Assembly (NCBI RefSeq): GCF_000473065.1
Contig: NZ_KI421494.1
Coordinates: 110,752 to 174,751 of the forward strand
Direction: 5' to 3'
DNA from: Bradyrhizobium sp. WSM1743
GTDB taxonomy: Bacteria; Pseudomonadota; Alphaproteobacteria; Rhizobiales; Xanthobacteraceae
Length of the DNA stretch: 64,000 nt
In this document: positions 1 through 9,924 of the stretch, in pieces
Position numbering within the stretch: the first letter of the stretch is position 1
Layout: every line of letters begins with the position of its first letter
Made by a program: the position numbers and the translations under genes
Notes under the pieces: model-generated
What the model saw: only the letters and a program-made list of their open reading frames with translations
Told to the model about the DNA's origin: nothing
Databases searched by the model: none

Positions 1-129
1 GAAGAGTCTACTTTCAATCAAGAGCAGTTCTCTCCAGGGGAGCTTCGACGACTTCTTGATGATGGACTCCCACAGTTGGAAGTGGATCGTCTAGCCCGCC
101 AGTCGCTGACCTTACCCCCCGGGGCTTAA
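1..129 (+). CDS. C-terminal end of an unidentified protein (partial)
   Basis: An open frame enters from the left edge and stops with TAA at 127-129, giving a 42-residue tail rich in Leu, Asp and Arg. Only the end is visible, so no family can be assigned. It lies just upstream of an IS3 remnant and may itself be interrupted. Confidence 0.3.
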   Translation, partial: EESTFNQEQFSPGELRRLLDDGLPQLEVDRLARQSLTLPPGA

Positions 130-171
130 TCCAGTTTGAAGTTCGTTCTGGCCCACGACGAGGACCAGAGC

Positions 172-290
172 ATGAAGCGTAGCCGCTTTACGCGAAAAGC
201 AGATTATCGGGATCTTGAAGGAGCACGAGGCCGGGGTGTCGGTCGCCGATCTATGCCGCAAGCACGGCGTGAGCGCACGCCAGCATCGTT
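172..290 (+). pseudogene. IS3-family transposase OrfA remnant
   Basis: The frame starts MKRSRFT, the usual start of IS3-family OrfA. After a frameshift near 198 the next frame reads an IIGILKEHEAG segment and then VADLCRKHGVS, the helix-turn-helix region of OrfA. Homology ends near 290 and no OrfB follows. Seen: the split frame. Known: the family motif. The fragment cannot be functional. Confidence 0.7.
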
Positions 291-299
291 TGTTACCTT

Positions 300-1020
300 G
301 CCGCCCCTTCTCGTTGAATTTCTCTGCCGTCCCACTCGATTGGCCTGACGGACCTCCCTAGCGGTCGTGCTGTTGTGGGTGTTGATTGTGTGCGAATGCC
401 GCCGGAACAAACGGGTGCTCACTCCTCGCAAACCTATACGGGTGCGGTGAGCTAACTCGCGGCCCGCTCTCACGGCCGCGCGTTTTGAGCGGATCACTCT
501 GCAAGCTTAAGGTTCAGGTAGTTCGGGGAGTAGGGCAGGTCAGCGGTTTCGTTAACCTGACAGCACCGAAACGCCCATCTTGGAGGCCATGATCTGATTG
601 GCGCGTCCTTTGTAGAAGACAAGGCAGTCATCATCGCTCAAGACGTGCGCTAAATTGGCTCCATTCAGTGGAAGCGCCTCGCCGCCGACAGCTTGAATGC
701 GCCGATAGCTGTCTTCGTGATGCTTTGGGATGCACCTGTTCTGGCGAGGGGCCATCTGGCTGACGCCGGTGGCTGACTTACTTCTAAAATCATACAGTTC
801 GCTAGAAAGGCGCGACAATTCCAACTTAAGTAAGCCATCTCCCAATGAGCCTGCGAATGCGTGCGTTATCCTCGCTTGCTGATCGTCCCGTGGAAGAACG
901 GGCGGTCTCGGCTCAGTGGTCATCGTGCGGTTGCTCTCTCTTCGGTTTACCACGGCTTTTGGCGGATTCACCAACTCTCCCGCTCGTTTGTATCCATCCG
1001 AGCTAAGCCACGGATAAGGG
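300..1020. other. Stretch without a recognisable gene
   Basis: The longest frame here is on the minus strand at 552-1034 (160 codons). Its translation shows no motif I recognise and no convincing ribosome binding site. The region is probably decayed DNA between IS fragments. Confidence 0.4.
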
Positions 1021-1190
1021 ATTACGGATTCCACCGCTTGAGGAGTTCGGGGTCTTCCTTGTGCATCCTGATAAGCTCGATCAGGTTTTCGATGCCGAAG
1101 TCGGTGAATGCCAGGACGTCGTCTTCACCTATGCCTTTGCGACGCGATCGATGGTGAAGATGGCATGAACTTTATTGACGTGCATAGCTA
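1021..1190 (-). pseudogene. Remnant of a small conserved Bradyrhizobium-type protein
   Basis: Two minus-strand frames together read HVNKVHAIFTIDRVAK, then GIGEDDVLAFTDFGIENL, and end LLKRWNP followed by TAA. I recall similar text from short uncharacterised bradyrhizobial proteins, but normally with a longer middle section. The change of frame near 1145 and the missing middle suggest a deletion. No function is known to me. Confidence 0.35.
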
Positions 1191-1840
1191 CGCAGCCCGG
1201 GTGGAGAGAGTGTCGACGCAGGAGGCGTCCAGTTCCAGGGCAACAACTCGCATAGGCGGCTCTGTGGGATGTTGGCAAAGCGCGCAAGAACGTCGGCAAG
1301 CCAGGCGTTCGGATCGATGTCGTTGAGACGCGCTGTCATGATGAGCGTGGCCACCACGGCAGCCCGCTCGGCTCCACGATCAGAACCGGCGAACAACCAT
1401 GCCTTTCTTCCTAGTGCAAACCGCGCAGCGCTCGTTCGCCTGCATTGTCGTCAGACAGATCCTTCCCTCATGGACAAAGGGGGCAAAGCCCTCCCAGCAG
1501 TTGAGCAGATAATGATTGGCTTGAGCACGTTGGACGAACGCGAGAGCCGGGCAGAGTCCGCCTGGAGCCTAGCCTCAAACGTCGGTCAGCAGTGGTGCGC
1601 TTCTCTTCCGGCGGATCTGCAGCCGCTCCTCAGCGTTCAGCCCATAGATGTCGCGTCGATGTCGAACAATTGGTCAATCCGACGAACCGCTTCCAAGAGC
1701 GTTGAACCCGCTACAGGCATCGGCCTGCAGGATGCCGGCGAAGTTCTAAAGTTGCCGCCCGGGATGCTCGCCCCGCCGATCACGTGAGGCGTAGAACAGG
1801 GCCGCCGGTGGATCTCGCCCACCGAATTGCGCGGCGGCGA
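1172..1840 (-). pseudogene. IS66-family transposase (TnpC) remnant
   Basis: Minus-strand frames carry IS66 signatures in order: a PPAALFYASRDRRGEHP segment, NFAGILQADA (the region of a catalytic Asp), LLEAVRRIDQLFDI, and a C-terminal block with LFAGSDRGAERAA, TARLNDIDP, AWLADVLARF and LPWNW. These sit in different frames, and roughly 60 residues between the LQADA block and the RRIDQLFD block are missing. The element carries both frameshifts and an internal deletion and is inactive. Confidence 0.8.
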
Positions 1841-1996
1841 TCAGGGTGAGACTCCGTATTGCCTCACATATGGATGCTCCCGAGTGCGATCGGATGCCTC
1901 ATTTATTTTGCTCCCGACTTGGGTTGAGGAGGAGGCCGGGTGCGGAGATGGCCGGGGTTTCGGAGCGCCCGGCCTCCTCCGCTGGCGCCTGGCACA

Positions 1997-3540
1997 TCAT
2001 TGGGTTGTTGTGACCTCATACCCCGGCGGCGTCTTCTCCGTAGGAACGAACAGTAATGCGTTCGCTTGCTCGCTGCGCCAGGATTTAAGCCGACGTTGAA
2101 GCGTTCGAAGAAGCTTGTTCGGATAGGCTCCAGGATATTCCACCTGCAACCGGCAAAGCAGTTCGCTACCAGTCCGCCAGGGCTCGGCCTCAAACCATTT
2201 TCGCAAATCTGGCGTCGCGCGGATGAGCGGGTCGGGACGCCGCCGGCCTGTTTTCGCTTTTACGATTGGCCGATCAGTCGGTCACATAGCTCCGTCCTTC
2301 CAGGCGGTTCGTAGGCTTGCCAGGAAGAGATCGATCGATTGCGATGCCGCAGCGGGATGGGCGATTGGCTGGGTATCCGCGAGCGCCGCGAGGCGCTCCT
2401 GTGCAGCGCGGATATCTCGCAACAACGCGACCGGGTCGAGAGCGGCATAGATTTCTTGGAGATGGGCGCGAACCGCGTCAGGCGTGCGGGCGTCGGCGGC
2501 CAAGCGCTGGTGTGGAGTTGCCGGCGCGCTGTATGTCTTGCGCACACGAGCCCCGTCGCGCTGCTTGGCTATCAATTTGAACGAGGGTTGGAAGAAGTTC
2601 ACGAACAGCCGCGCCGATCGATAGAGTTCAGCCAGCACCTTGGCCGCTTCCAGGCCCTCGAACCGACGATAGCCGACCATCCTGCGCACGACGGCGCCGT
2701 TCTTCTGCTCGACGAATGCCTGGTCATTCTTGCGGTAGGGCCGGCAGCGTGTGAAGACTATGTCGGCCGCCTCGCAGTAGGCTTTCAGCGTCTCGTTTAT
2801 GAACACGGTATCGTTGTCCGTATCGAGGCCGAGCAGCGCAAAAGGCAATTGTTTGCGCAATTCCGTCAACACCGTGCTCAACAGCGTCTGTTCGCGTACG
2901 ATCAGAGGGGCGCAGTCCGTCTAGCCGGTAGCAATGTCGGTGAGCACGAGGGTCTGGATGAAGCTGCCGCGCGCAGATGGACCGCTATGCGCGACGAGGT
3001 CAGCCTCGACGAATCCCGGCGCCGGATCGTTCCAATCTGCCGACGTCCGTATTGGAACACTGCGGCGCAACGAATGCGTCGTGTACCGCCGGAGCTTGCG
3101 ACCCAATCCTTCTCGGACCCGCACCAATGCGCGGTCGATCGTCGCAGCGCTCATCGCCAAAAGGTTTGGCGCGGATCTCGGGGGCAAGGTCGAGGTGGCC
3201 GTGCCGTTCCATCGCCTCAATCAGCGCAGGCATTAACCGCCTTCAGCCGCTTCCCGCAAATCCGGTCTGACGCCTCCCAAAGGAGCACGAGCGCGTTGTG
3301 TTCCGCCTCGTTATAGACCCGACGTCGCGCCCGCCGGCCTGAGGGTGCGTCTTCCCGACCTCGAAGTAATCGCATCGCATGCTTGCGATGGAATCCGGTG
3401 ATGTCGACGAACTCGTCCAATATCCGCGCCTTCTTCGCGCGATCCGAACGCCGATAGCGCGCCTCCGCCGCCGCCGTTAGTTCCTTCCGCGTTGCCATGC
3501 TTAGCCACCCCATCTTCGCCCCCGCTCGTTCCCGATCCAA
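1997..3540 (-). pseudogene. Integrase-core (DDE) transposase, broken
   Basis: About 514 codons, close to a full-length integrase-core transposase of the kind often annotated ISNCY/IS481-like in bradyrhizobia. The N-terminal part (3540-3217) reads KARILDEFVDITGFHRKHAMRLL. The core keeps three acidic residues in EADLVAHSG, LDTDNDTVF and VEQKNGAVV. The C-terminal part (2206-1997) reads RKWFEAEPWRTGSELL. Damage: frameshifts near 3225, 3170 and 2285, and an in-frame TAG at 2921-2923 where relatives have Trp. The catalytic triad is intact but split over several frames. The exact IS family is uncertain. Confidence 0.75.
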
Positions 3541-3596
3541 GAGAGCAATTTACGTGAGGCAACGGCTCAGCATCCGGTAACAATTAAGCCGAGGCA

Positions 3597-3730
3597 ATGC
3601 GCAACCAGGCGTGGCTCGGACATGCTTTCCAAAACAATCCGAGCCTTATCCTCTTCAGACCAACGCCGCCGCCGGCCGGTTTCCACCACTTCAAGTCGAT
3701 TCAGCGCATTGATCGTATGGCTGTCCATAC
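3597..3730 (-). pseudogene. IS66 OrfA (TnpA) N-terminal fragment
   Basis: From an ATG at 3730 the minus strand reads MDSHTINALNRLEVV, then TGRRRRWSEEDKARIVLES, matching the RRRRWS-x-E-x-KARIV start of IS66 OrfA. Homology ends near 3600. It probably belongs to the same lost element as the TnpC remnant at 1172-1840. Confidence 0.6.
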
Positions 3731-3828
3731 GTACAGTTCTCAACCATCAGGCCAGTCCGCTGCACGGCGTTTCTTCTCGGAGGCTTACCGCCGATCGGCA
3801 CGCACTTCAGAAGCGACTTGGTCTTCAA

Positions 3829-5145
3829 TCAAACCATGCTCAGTAGGCGGTGCTGCAGATCGCGGGCCGCCGGCCTGTCGCGCGCAATCACAAGGCACTC
3901 CACCGTGCCAGCTTCTTCGTCTGCGGCAAGCGGGATCACGCCCTCCTTGCGTGTGCGGTCGAATAGAAATCCTTCCTTACCGAAACGATCCCGCGCTGTT
4001 TGGAGGGATCGTGATCGAACATTTCTCACGGATAAAATGACGTTGCAACCGGAATAGTCGAAGCCCAGCAGCCGGACGGCAATACTATGTAACACCGAGC
4101 CGCCACCCCAGCGGCCGTTCGCTTCATTAAACAGCAACCGTCCGTTATTCGCGAAAATCGCGTCAATGTTGATCATCCCGCGATATCCCAGGTCTCGCGC
4201 AAGCGCCACAAATCGATAGGCGTGCGCCTGGGCGGTCAACCATTGCTCGTTCCTCAGGTCACTTGGAAGCTCAAGTCCTGTCCAGATCAGAGCTCTTTCG
4301 GATCGATCTGTGCTTTTACGCAGACGTATGTTTCCACTGTTCATGAAAATGATTGAACCATCATCCTCGATTTCATACTCGAGATAGAAAAAAGACCGGG
4401 CCAGGTGGTACGATTCCACGACCAGCGTCTTACACGATGGTGTTGTCATCTCAGACCAAAGCGCGTCAGGATCAAACGACGGCCATGGAATTCGCCGGGT
4501 ATCTCTTGCTCCAGGTAGTGGATCGCTTTCATTGCCGGTCAGGATGACATTTCCGACTCCACCGGCTCCATTGTCCAGCTTTACGATGACGCTGCCGGTC
4601 TCGATTCTGAGGGAAGTGACCGCTCTGAATAGTTCGTTTGAGTCCGTCGTGACGGATCCATTGGGCAGCGGAAGTCCGACGCTTGTCGCCAATTGACGGA
4701 AGTGGCTCTTGCGGTTCAACAGATCAGGCCCTCGCTGCAAAGCGAAGTCGTCGCCGGTCTGCGGTATGCCCAGCATGGCCGCCAAGCGTGCGACGCCTTC
4801 AGTAGAGTAGCAGGGATACAATCGCCAGTTTGATTTATCACGAATATGTCTTTTGATTCGCTCAACGACAGTCTTGGACAGCAGTGTGCAATCGTCAAGG
4901 ACCGGCGATTGGCGGCCGCCTTCAGGTACAAGCAGACAAAGACTCGATGCGTCGAAATCGAGCGTCGCGCCAATGAAGGATAGCAGATCCGCCGGGATGA
5001 CTACCGGGGAGACTATCAGGTCGCCGTGCTGGGCAAACCACGCTGAACGGTATGCCGAGTTGGCGGCCAGCGAAAGTTGAGCTGCTGTCAGATCGGCGCC
5101 CGACATTTGAGCCGTACCGGCATTCATGATTAAGATCCGCGGCAT
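3829..5145 (-). CDS. ATP-grasp ligase, pre-ATP-grasp/PGM1-like
   Basis: A 438-residue protein. The N-terminal ~120 residues resemble a pre-ATP-grasp domain (start MPRILIMNAGTAQMSG). A central LNRKSHFRQLA region precedes VIVKLDNGAGGVGNV, the nucleotide-binding strand and glycine-rich loop. The C-terminal region has INIDAIFANN and LLFNEANGRWGGGS, where Asp, Glu and Asn typical of ATP-grasp Mg-ATP sites are visible. Such enzymes join a carboxylate to an amine or thiol through an acyl phosphate. It lies 114 bp downstream of an acyl-activating ligase on the same strand, so the two may share a pathway. Substrate unknown; PGM1-type peptide ligases are the nearest comparison I can offer. Confidence 0.75.
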   Translation of the reverse strand: MPRILIMNAGTAQMSGADLTAAQLSLAANSAYRSAWFAQHGDLIVSPVVIPADLLSFIGATLDFDASSLCLLVPEGGRQSPVLDDCTLLSKTVVERIKRHIRDKSNWRLYPCYSTEGVARLAAMLGIPQTGDDFALQRGPDLLNRKSHFRQLATSVGLPLPNGSVTTDSNELFRAVTSLRIETGSVIVKLDNGAGGVGNVILTGNESDPLPGARDTRRIPWPSFDPDALWSEMTTPSCKTLVVESYHLARSFFYLEYEIEDDGSIIFMNSGNIRLRKSTDRSERALIWTGLELPSDLRNEQWLTAQAHAYRFVALARDLGYRGMINIDAIFANNGRLLFNEANGRWGGGSVLHSIAVRLLGFDYSGCNVILSVRNVRSRSLQTARDRFGKEGFLFDRTRKEGVIPLAADEEAGTVECLVIARDRPAARDLQHRLLSMV

Positions 5146-5259
5146 CCGCGACCTCCGGACATCTGGACGCGATCAGACAGGGATCGTCACGCCAACAATG
5201 TTGAACTTGCTGCGCCGTGGTGAGGCGCTGAGCGAAGGTGATTTTGCGCCGTCTCGATG

Positions 5260-6855
5260 TCACCTGCGATGTAGCGGGAGAGCACTGCCCGCCTCCGATC
5301 TGCCGATCTCAAGTGATAGCTCCTTTCGGGCGGATCGCGTGGCGATTTCCTTCAGCAAAAAATGCTGGATCTTGCCCAACGCGGTTTTCGGTAGTTCTTG
5401 TGTGAAGATGATTTCGCGCGGCACCTTAAAGCGGGCGAGCTGTGACTGGACATGCGCCGTCAGCGCTTCCGCCTCGACCCGGGCCCCCGGTCGCTTGATC
5501 ACATAGGCGACCGGTACTTCTTCCCAGCGCGCATCGGGTCGACCGACCACGGCGCATTCCGCGACATCCGGATGGTCCGTAAGCACACGCTCTACTTCTG
5601 CCGGATAGATATTCTCTCCGCCCGAAATGATTAGGTTTTTCTTACGGTCGTGGACCCAAATATATCCATCTGCGTCGCAGCGGCCAATGTCCCCAGTGCG
5701 ATACCAACCATTGCTCAGAGCCTCACGCGATGCCTGTTGATTGCCCCAATATCCGCAGAAAACGTTGGGCCCACGGATTGCGATTTCGCCTGGGGTACCG
5801 GGCGGCAACTTGCTGCCCGAATCATCGATGATCGCCGCTTCGCAGCAGAGACCTGCCAAGCCGCTTGAGCCCTCAGGCACGAGATTTCCGCCGAGCTTCG
5901 TATACACAGCGATCGGGCAGGTCTCCGTCGAACCGTAAACCTGCAGGACCGGAACGCCGCGCGCGACAAAGCGCTCGACAAGGTGCTGAGGCACCATCGT
6001 CGATCCGGTACAGATTGCTCTGAGCGAGGATAGGTCGGTGCTTTCCCATCGACCATTGCTGGCCAGGGCTTGCATCATGGCTGGCACCAGGGCTGCCAGG
6101 CTCGGCCGGTCACGCTCGAACGCATCAAGCATGGTCTCCGCCCCAAAGCGGGTGTGGATACTCACCGTCGCGCCGTGATGCAAACTCGGCGTCGTCTGGA
6201 TGTTCAAGCCACCGACGTGGAAGAACGGCAAAACAGCCAGCGTGTGATCGGCCGAGGTGAGGTCATGCATGTGCTGACTCATGATGCCGTTCCACAGCAA
6301 CGCTTCCTGACGCAGCACGGCGCCTTTCGGTCGCCCTGTGGTGCCCGAAGTATAGACGATCAGAAGCGGGCAAGACGGCTCCGCGCGAGGATTGCGTCCG
6401 TCACCACAGTCTCCGTCCAGGAGATCGTCCAACTTGCAGCCGCCGGGAGGCGTAAAGTCCAATCCGACAAGAGAGGGATGGGGCACTTGCTTCGTCAGGA
6501 CAGGCAAAGCCGCGCCGAAGCACTGCTCAAGAACGAGCACTTTTGCCCCCGAGTCCGACAAAATGAAAAGGTGCTCGGCGGCCGCAAGACGCCAGTTCAA
6601 TGGCACGAGGATTGCGCCGAGCCTCGCGCATGCATAGAGCAGCGCCAGATAATCAGGCCTGTTGAGGCTGAGGATCGCGATCCGGTCTCCCCTTTGGACG
6701 CCGAGCTGGCTCTTGAAGGCGCGAGCGATCCGCTCGATCCGTCGATTGAGGCTGGCGTAGCTGAGACTTTTCCCTTCGAAATGGATCGCGGTTTTGCCGG
6801 GAGTATACGCAGCGTTTCGCTCGATCAGTGTGCAGAGATCCAACTTGTTATCCAT
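5260..6855 (-). CDS. Acyl-CoA synthetase / AMP-dependent ligase
   Basis: A 531-residue member of the ANL adenylating family, of normal length. The P-loop-like A3 motif is LLIVYTSGTTGRPKGAV. YGSTETCP is the A5 motif, GWYRTGDIGRCDADGYIW the A7 region, and DRKKNLIISGGENIYPAEVE the A8 hinge. The conserved C-terminal Lys is in LPKTALGKIQ. The enzyme would adenylate a carboxylic acid and pass it to CoA or another thiol. It has a full stand-alone fold and no carrier domain, and the substrate cannot be read. The start ATG at 6855 fits the N-terminus of relatives. An open frame continues upstream without a clear start. The ATP-grasp gene follows downstream. Confidence 0.85.
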   Translation of the reverse strand: MDNKLDLCTLIERNAAYTPGKTAIHFEGKSLSYASLNRRIERIARAFKSQLGVQRGDRIAILSLNRPDYLALLYACARLGAILVPLNWRLAAAEHLFILSDSGAKVLVLEQCFGAALPVLTKQVPHPSLVGLDFTPPGGCKLDDLLDGDCGDGRNPRAEPSCPLLIVYTSGTTGRPKGAVLRQEALLWNGIMSQHMHDLTSADHTLAVLPFFHVGGLNIQTTPSLHHGATVSIHTRFGAETMLDAFERDRPSLAALVPAMMQALASNGRWESTDLSSLRAICTGSTMVPQHLVERFVARGVPVLQVYGSTETCPIAVYTKLGGNLVPEGSSGLAGLCCEAAIIDDSGSKLPPGTPGEIAIRGPNVFCGYWGNQQASREALSNGWYRTGDIGRCDADGYIWVHDRKKNLIISGGENIYPAEVERVLTDHPDVAECAVVGRPDARWEEVPVAYVIKRPGARVEAEALTAHVQSQLARFKVPREIIFTQELPKTALGKIQHFLLKEIATRSARKELSLEIGRSEAGSALPLHRR

Positions 6856-7002
6856 GCGCCCCGGGCCCGCACATTACATTTGTCCCGATGCGCTTCAGCC
6901 GCAGCCCGAAATTGCTCGGCGAGGCTCCGATCACATGCTTCGGTTGGCCTTTGTACAGGCTATGATCACACGGCATAGGCCGGACCGGGTTCTTGATGGA
7001 TG

Positions 7003-7287
7003 TCATGGGTTGCGAACGATGGATATTGCTTGAGGCATCTCAGTCGACTGATCACTCACTCTGTTCTGCTCGGCGGCGGTCGTGTGCATCTGTCGGTAGT
7101 GATAGGCACACCACGAAGACAGTTTCTTGCCGCGTCTTTGATATACAGGCTCGCCGCACATATAGGCCGCTCTGGCATCTCCATCTTTGAAGCCGATAAT
7201 GCAACGGCATTGGCCTTCAATATGGTCGATTAAAAGGACCTTCTTGACGCCGTTGGGCTCTTTCAACGTCCTGCTCCAGAATGCCAA
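7003..7287 (-). CDS. Short GcrA-like protein
   Basis: A 94-residue frame whose middle (EGQCRCIIGF, then YMCGEPVYQRR and WCAYHYRQMH) copies the Cys-rich C-terminal pattern of the cell-cycle regulator GcrA (CRWPIG, FCG, YC-x-x-H). The N-terminal DNA-binding part of GcrA is absent, so this is a shortened paralogue or a relic. A GTG about 13 codons in could be the true start. It sits just upstream of the AMP-ligase gene. Regulatory activity is doubtful. Confidence 0.5.
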   Translation of the reverse strand: MAFWSRTLKEPNGVKKVLLIDHIEGQCRCIIGFKDGDARAAYMCGEPVYQRRGKKLSSWCAYHYRQMHTTAAEQNRVSDQSTEMPQAISIVRNP

Positions 7288-7289
7288 GC

Positions 7290-8258
7290 AATATCTTCCG
7301 ATGCCGCGCTGGTCACGCCGAGCGACGCTTGCAGCTCAGGCTCCTTGAGAACCTGCGCCGTTCTGAGGCCCGCCGTCTGTCGCACGTTTGCGCGATGGAA
7401 ATGCCTTGCCAGCCACGGGAAAGCAGTTTGAACAGAGCGGAAAGCCGGTTCGGCGAACTGATTTTGGCGCGGTGTCGCGCCAGAGGAGGGGCTTGTTTCA
7501 GATTCGGGAAGCCGGCGCCCCTCCCTAGGGGCTTCGGATGGAGGTCTGCGTCGATCAATTCTGACCTCATCGGCTCTCAGGTGGCCCGCCCCAGGACAGC
7601 CACGTAGTTTCAATTCCGGAGTGGCGAACCATTCAAAGCCGCGTGCGAGCCATCGCGCCGCAATCGGGACTCGCTGCATAGCCCTTTCGGCCGACCCGCC
7701 ACCGGGGACGAGGATCATGACCGACCATCGGGGCGGCGTGGACCTGACCAGCTGAGACATTCGCAATCCTTCACAATTCCGGCGGAAGACCAAGATCCAA
7801 CCTCAAGACCGTACAACTTAACGTTACGTCCGATTCAAGCCCTTTTGGGCAGCCGGTGTGAACGCGGCCAAGCTCTCGGGCTGCCGGAAACGGGCCGCCG
7901 GCTGGTCTGGTGTCGCACGCATTCAGCGCTGCGAATTCGCGTCAGGAAAGTTCGCCATCCCGTTGAGATCGGCGTTGCTGCCGATGAGCCCATTATCGGA
8001 AACGCTCGCCCTTCCGCGACCAAGTGCTCGCTGCCCTTGCAGCCGATTGCGCGCCTGATGTCCTGCGCCGTCATTGAATAGCTGTCACTTCTATCCGGCG
8101 CTGACCAAGTGCGGCATCCGACCGATAGTTTTCGATCTGGTGGGCCTGCTGGGGGCGTAGCCTGTAGCCCTTGGGCGTTCGAGGAACGATCGCGCGAATG
8201 TTCGGGCGGCCGTCATCCAACGCACGTCGCGGTCGCTGACTTCGCCTGGTGCCGGGGA
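7290..8258. other. Region without a confident gene
   Basis: A 176-codon minus-strand frame (7793-7263) lies directly downstream of the MerR-type promoter at 7808-7838 and contains MSQLVRSTPPRW after a GGATTGCGA leader. It has no recognisable domain and a biased Arg/Pro composition, so it may be decayed. 7840-8258 has no convincing gene. Confidence 0.35.
7808..7838 (-). promoter_or_regulatory. MerR-type promoter/operator, copy 1
   Basis: On the minus strand, TTGAAT (7838-7833) and TACGGT (7813-7808) are separated by 19 bp, with ACGTAACGTTAAGTTG inside the spacer. A 19-bp spacer over a dyad is the hallmark of MerR-family activated promoters. One of six copies in the window. It reads toward the unassigned frame at 7793. 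Confidence 0.55.
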
Positions 8259-9383
8259 CTATCGCAGCGTCTGATAAAGGCGGTATAGCAGTTGCGCGCG
8301 AGGTCCAATCGACGAGATGTAGAGTTGCTCATAATGCGTATGCGCGCCCTTGCCGTCGACGCCAAGGCCGTCAAGTGTCGCGGTATGCGGCGCGGTGAAA
8401 TTGCTATCGGAGCCGCCGCCGCTGAACGCGTCGAGCAGCTCGAAGCCGAGCTCGGCGGCAAGCTTTTTGGCGTGTTCGTAAAGCGCGGCACCGGCGCTGG
8501 TTTTCTCATATGGCGGACGGTTCAATTTGCCTGATACCTTCACCTTGACGCCCTCGGTGCGCGAGCTGATGCCGAGAATCTTCGGCAGCAGCTCGTCGGC
8601 ATGGGCCATGGTCGGGACGCGCATGTCGACTTGCGCATAGGCCAGTTCCGCGATCACGTTTGGCCTGGTGCCGCCGCGGACGACGCCGACATTGACGGTG
8701 ATACCGCGCGTGAGATCGTTCATCGCCTCCAGCGTCTGGATCACATGGCCGAGTTCCCGAATCGCGCTGCGGCCGTCCTCGGGTCGCGTACCGGCATGCG
8801 CGGGCGCGCCCTTGATGAATACCTCGAAGCGCACAACGCCCTTGCGCCCCGTGATGACCTTGCCGCCGTCGTACGCCGGCTCGGTCACGAGCACGTATTT
8901 GGCCCTGCGGCCCTCGGCCTCGATCAGCGCGCGCGAGGTTGGGCTGCCAATCTCTTCGTCCGAGACGTAGAGCTGGGTGATGCCCAGCGGTGGGCGTACG
9001 TCATCGGCGCAGATTTGCCGGAATGCATGATAGGCGAGGTAGGCGCCGCCCTTCATGTCGTAGATGCCGGGGCCGAACGCACTGTCGCCGTCGATCTTGA
9101 ATGGTAGCCGTTCGATGGATCCCATCGGATGGACGGTGTCGAGATGGCTCAAGACTAGAATGCCCGGTACGCCCTGCCCCCAAGAAGAGCGGGTGACCAA
9201 ATGATCGCCGCAGCCGTCACGCCCCGCAACGCGCTCGACGCTGGCCGGCAGGTCGCGATAGCCTGCTGCGACGACATCAGCCAGTTTGTTGATCTGATCC
9301 GGCCGCTCCGTCGGAGATTCGATCACGACCCAGCGGCGAATGCCCTCGAGAATCGGGGCGATTTCGAACGGGTTGCTGGACAT
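8259..9383 (-). CDS. M20-family zinc peptidase (carboxypeptidase G2-like)
   Basis: A 374-residue metallopeptidase. HLDTVHPMG holds the first metal His and nearby Asp, GIYDMKGGAYL the bridging Asp, and SDEEIGS the catalytic Glu pair. The Gly-rich SGGGSDSN and the late GAHTHYEQ supply the remaining ligands. The dimerisation/lid domain spans roughly residues 175-285. Such enzymes cut a C-terminal amino acid, often glutamate, from acyl or peptidyl conjugates. The start is placed at 9383 (MSSNPFEIAPIL) rather than the ATG at 9419, because the first 12 residues are not family-like and an AAAGGCG site precedes 9383. No signal peptide is seen. In a nodule bacterium an IAA-conjugate or other aminoacyl substrate is possible but unproven. 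Confidence 0.85.
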   Translation of the reverse strand: MSSNPFEIAPILEGIRRWVVIESPTERPDQINKLADVVAAGYRDLPASVERVAGRDGCGDHLVTRSSWGQGVPGILVLSHLDTVHPMGSIERLPFKIDGDSAFGPGIYDMKGGAYLAYHAFRQICADDVRPPLGITQLYVSDEEIGSPTSRALIEAEGRRAKYVLVTEPAYDGGKVITGRKGVVRFEVFIKGAPAHAGTRPEDGRSAIRELGHVIQTLEAMNDLTRGITVNVGVVRGGTRPNVIAELAYAQVDMRVPTMAHADELLPKILGISSRTEGVKVKVSGKLNRPPYEKTSAGAALYEHAKKLAAELGFELLDAFSGGGSDSNFTAPHTATLDGLGVDGKGAHTHYEQLYISSIGPRAQLLYRLYQTLR

Positions 9384-9924
9384 CTGACGCCTTTGAATTC
9401 GATTGTCATCACGCTGCAAGATGATGAAATATCTCTCACGTCAGAATCGAGGCCGAACATCTAGAGAGTCACCAACCGTTGTGACCCAGGCGTGCCTCTG
9501 GATCCGATCTTGCTGCGGCAAAGATGTACGCGCCTGTTGATTCTAACTGAGCTACCAAGGCTGGTAGTTTTCGACGGGGATTATGTGGCCTCAAGAAGAA
9601 GGCCCCTTCTGGACTTGGCCGTTCTGGTGAGCTGTAATTATTCTGATCAGGACCTTCCCTGCGACATCCGCGCAAATCGCATTGGCCTGACCAGTTGACC
9701 CCCACGCGTCCAAACGCGGGAGGTCGCCGGCCAGCGCCAGCATAGCACGAGCGGCGAAGCGCCGAAATCGCCGGAGCTGAGGGACCTCTCAATACGAGCT
9801 CTAATCTGTGAAACAGTTGCAGCCCGGTCGATTGTTCGATGACTGTCGCTGGAAGCGACCAGGGATCGAGGCCATCCATCGTTCTGCTCTCCCGAGGGCA
9901 TCTGCGCAACCCGCGCTCAGTCAA
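9384..9924. other. Region without a recognisable gene
   Basis: Frames on both strands lack family features. A minus-strand frame at 9924-9469 is Arg/Pro rich and not convincing. Confidence 0.35.

Noticed and set aside
552..1034. 160-codon minus-strand open frame
   Set aside because: No family motif, no convincing ribosome binding site, and it lies among IS debris.
6601..6616. Perfect sigma-54-like sequence TGGCACGAGGATTGCG on the plus strand
   Set aside because: It lies inside the AMP-ligase coding region on the opposite strand, has no NifA site nearby and no plus-strand gene downstream. Coincidence is the simpler explanation.
6070..6978. 302-codon plus-strand frame antisense to the AMP ligase
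   Set aside because: It overlaps a clearly functional adenylating enzyme on the other strand and has no domain signature.
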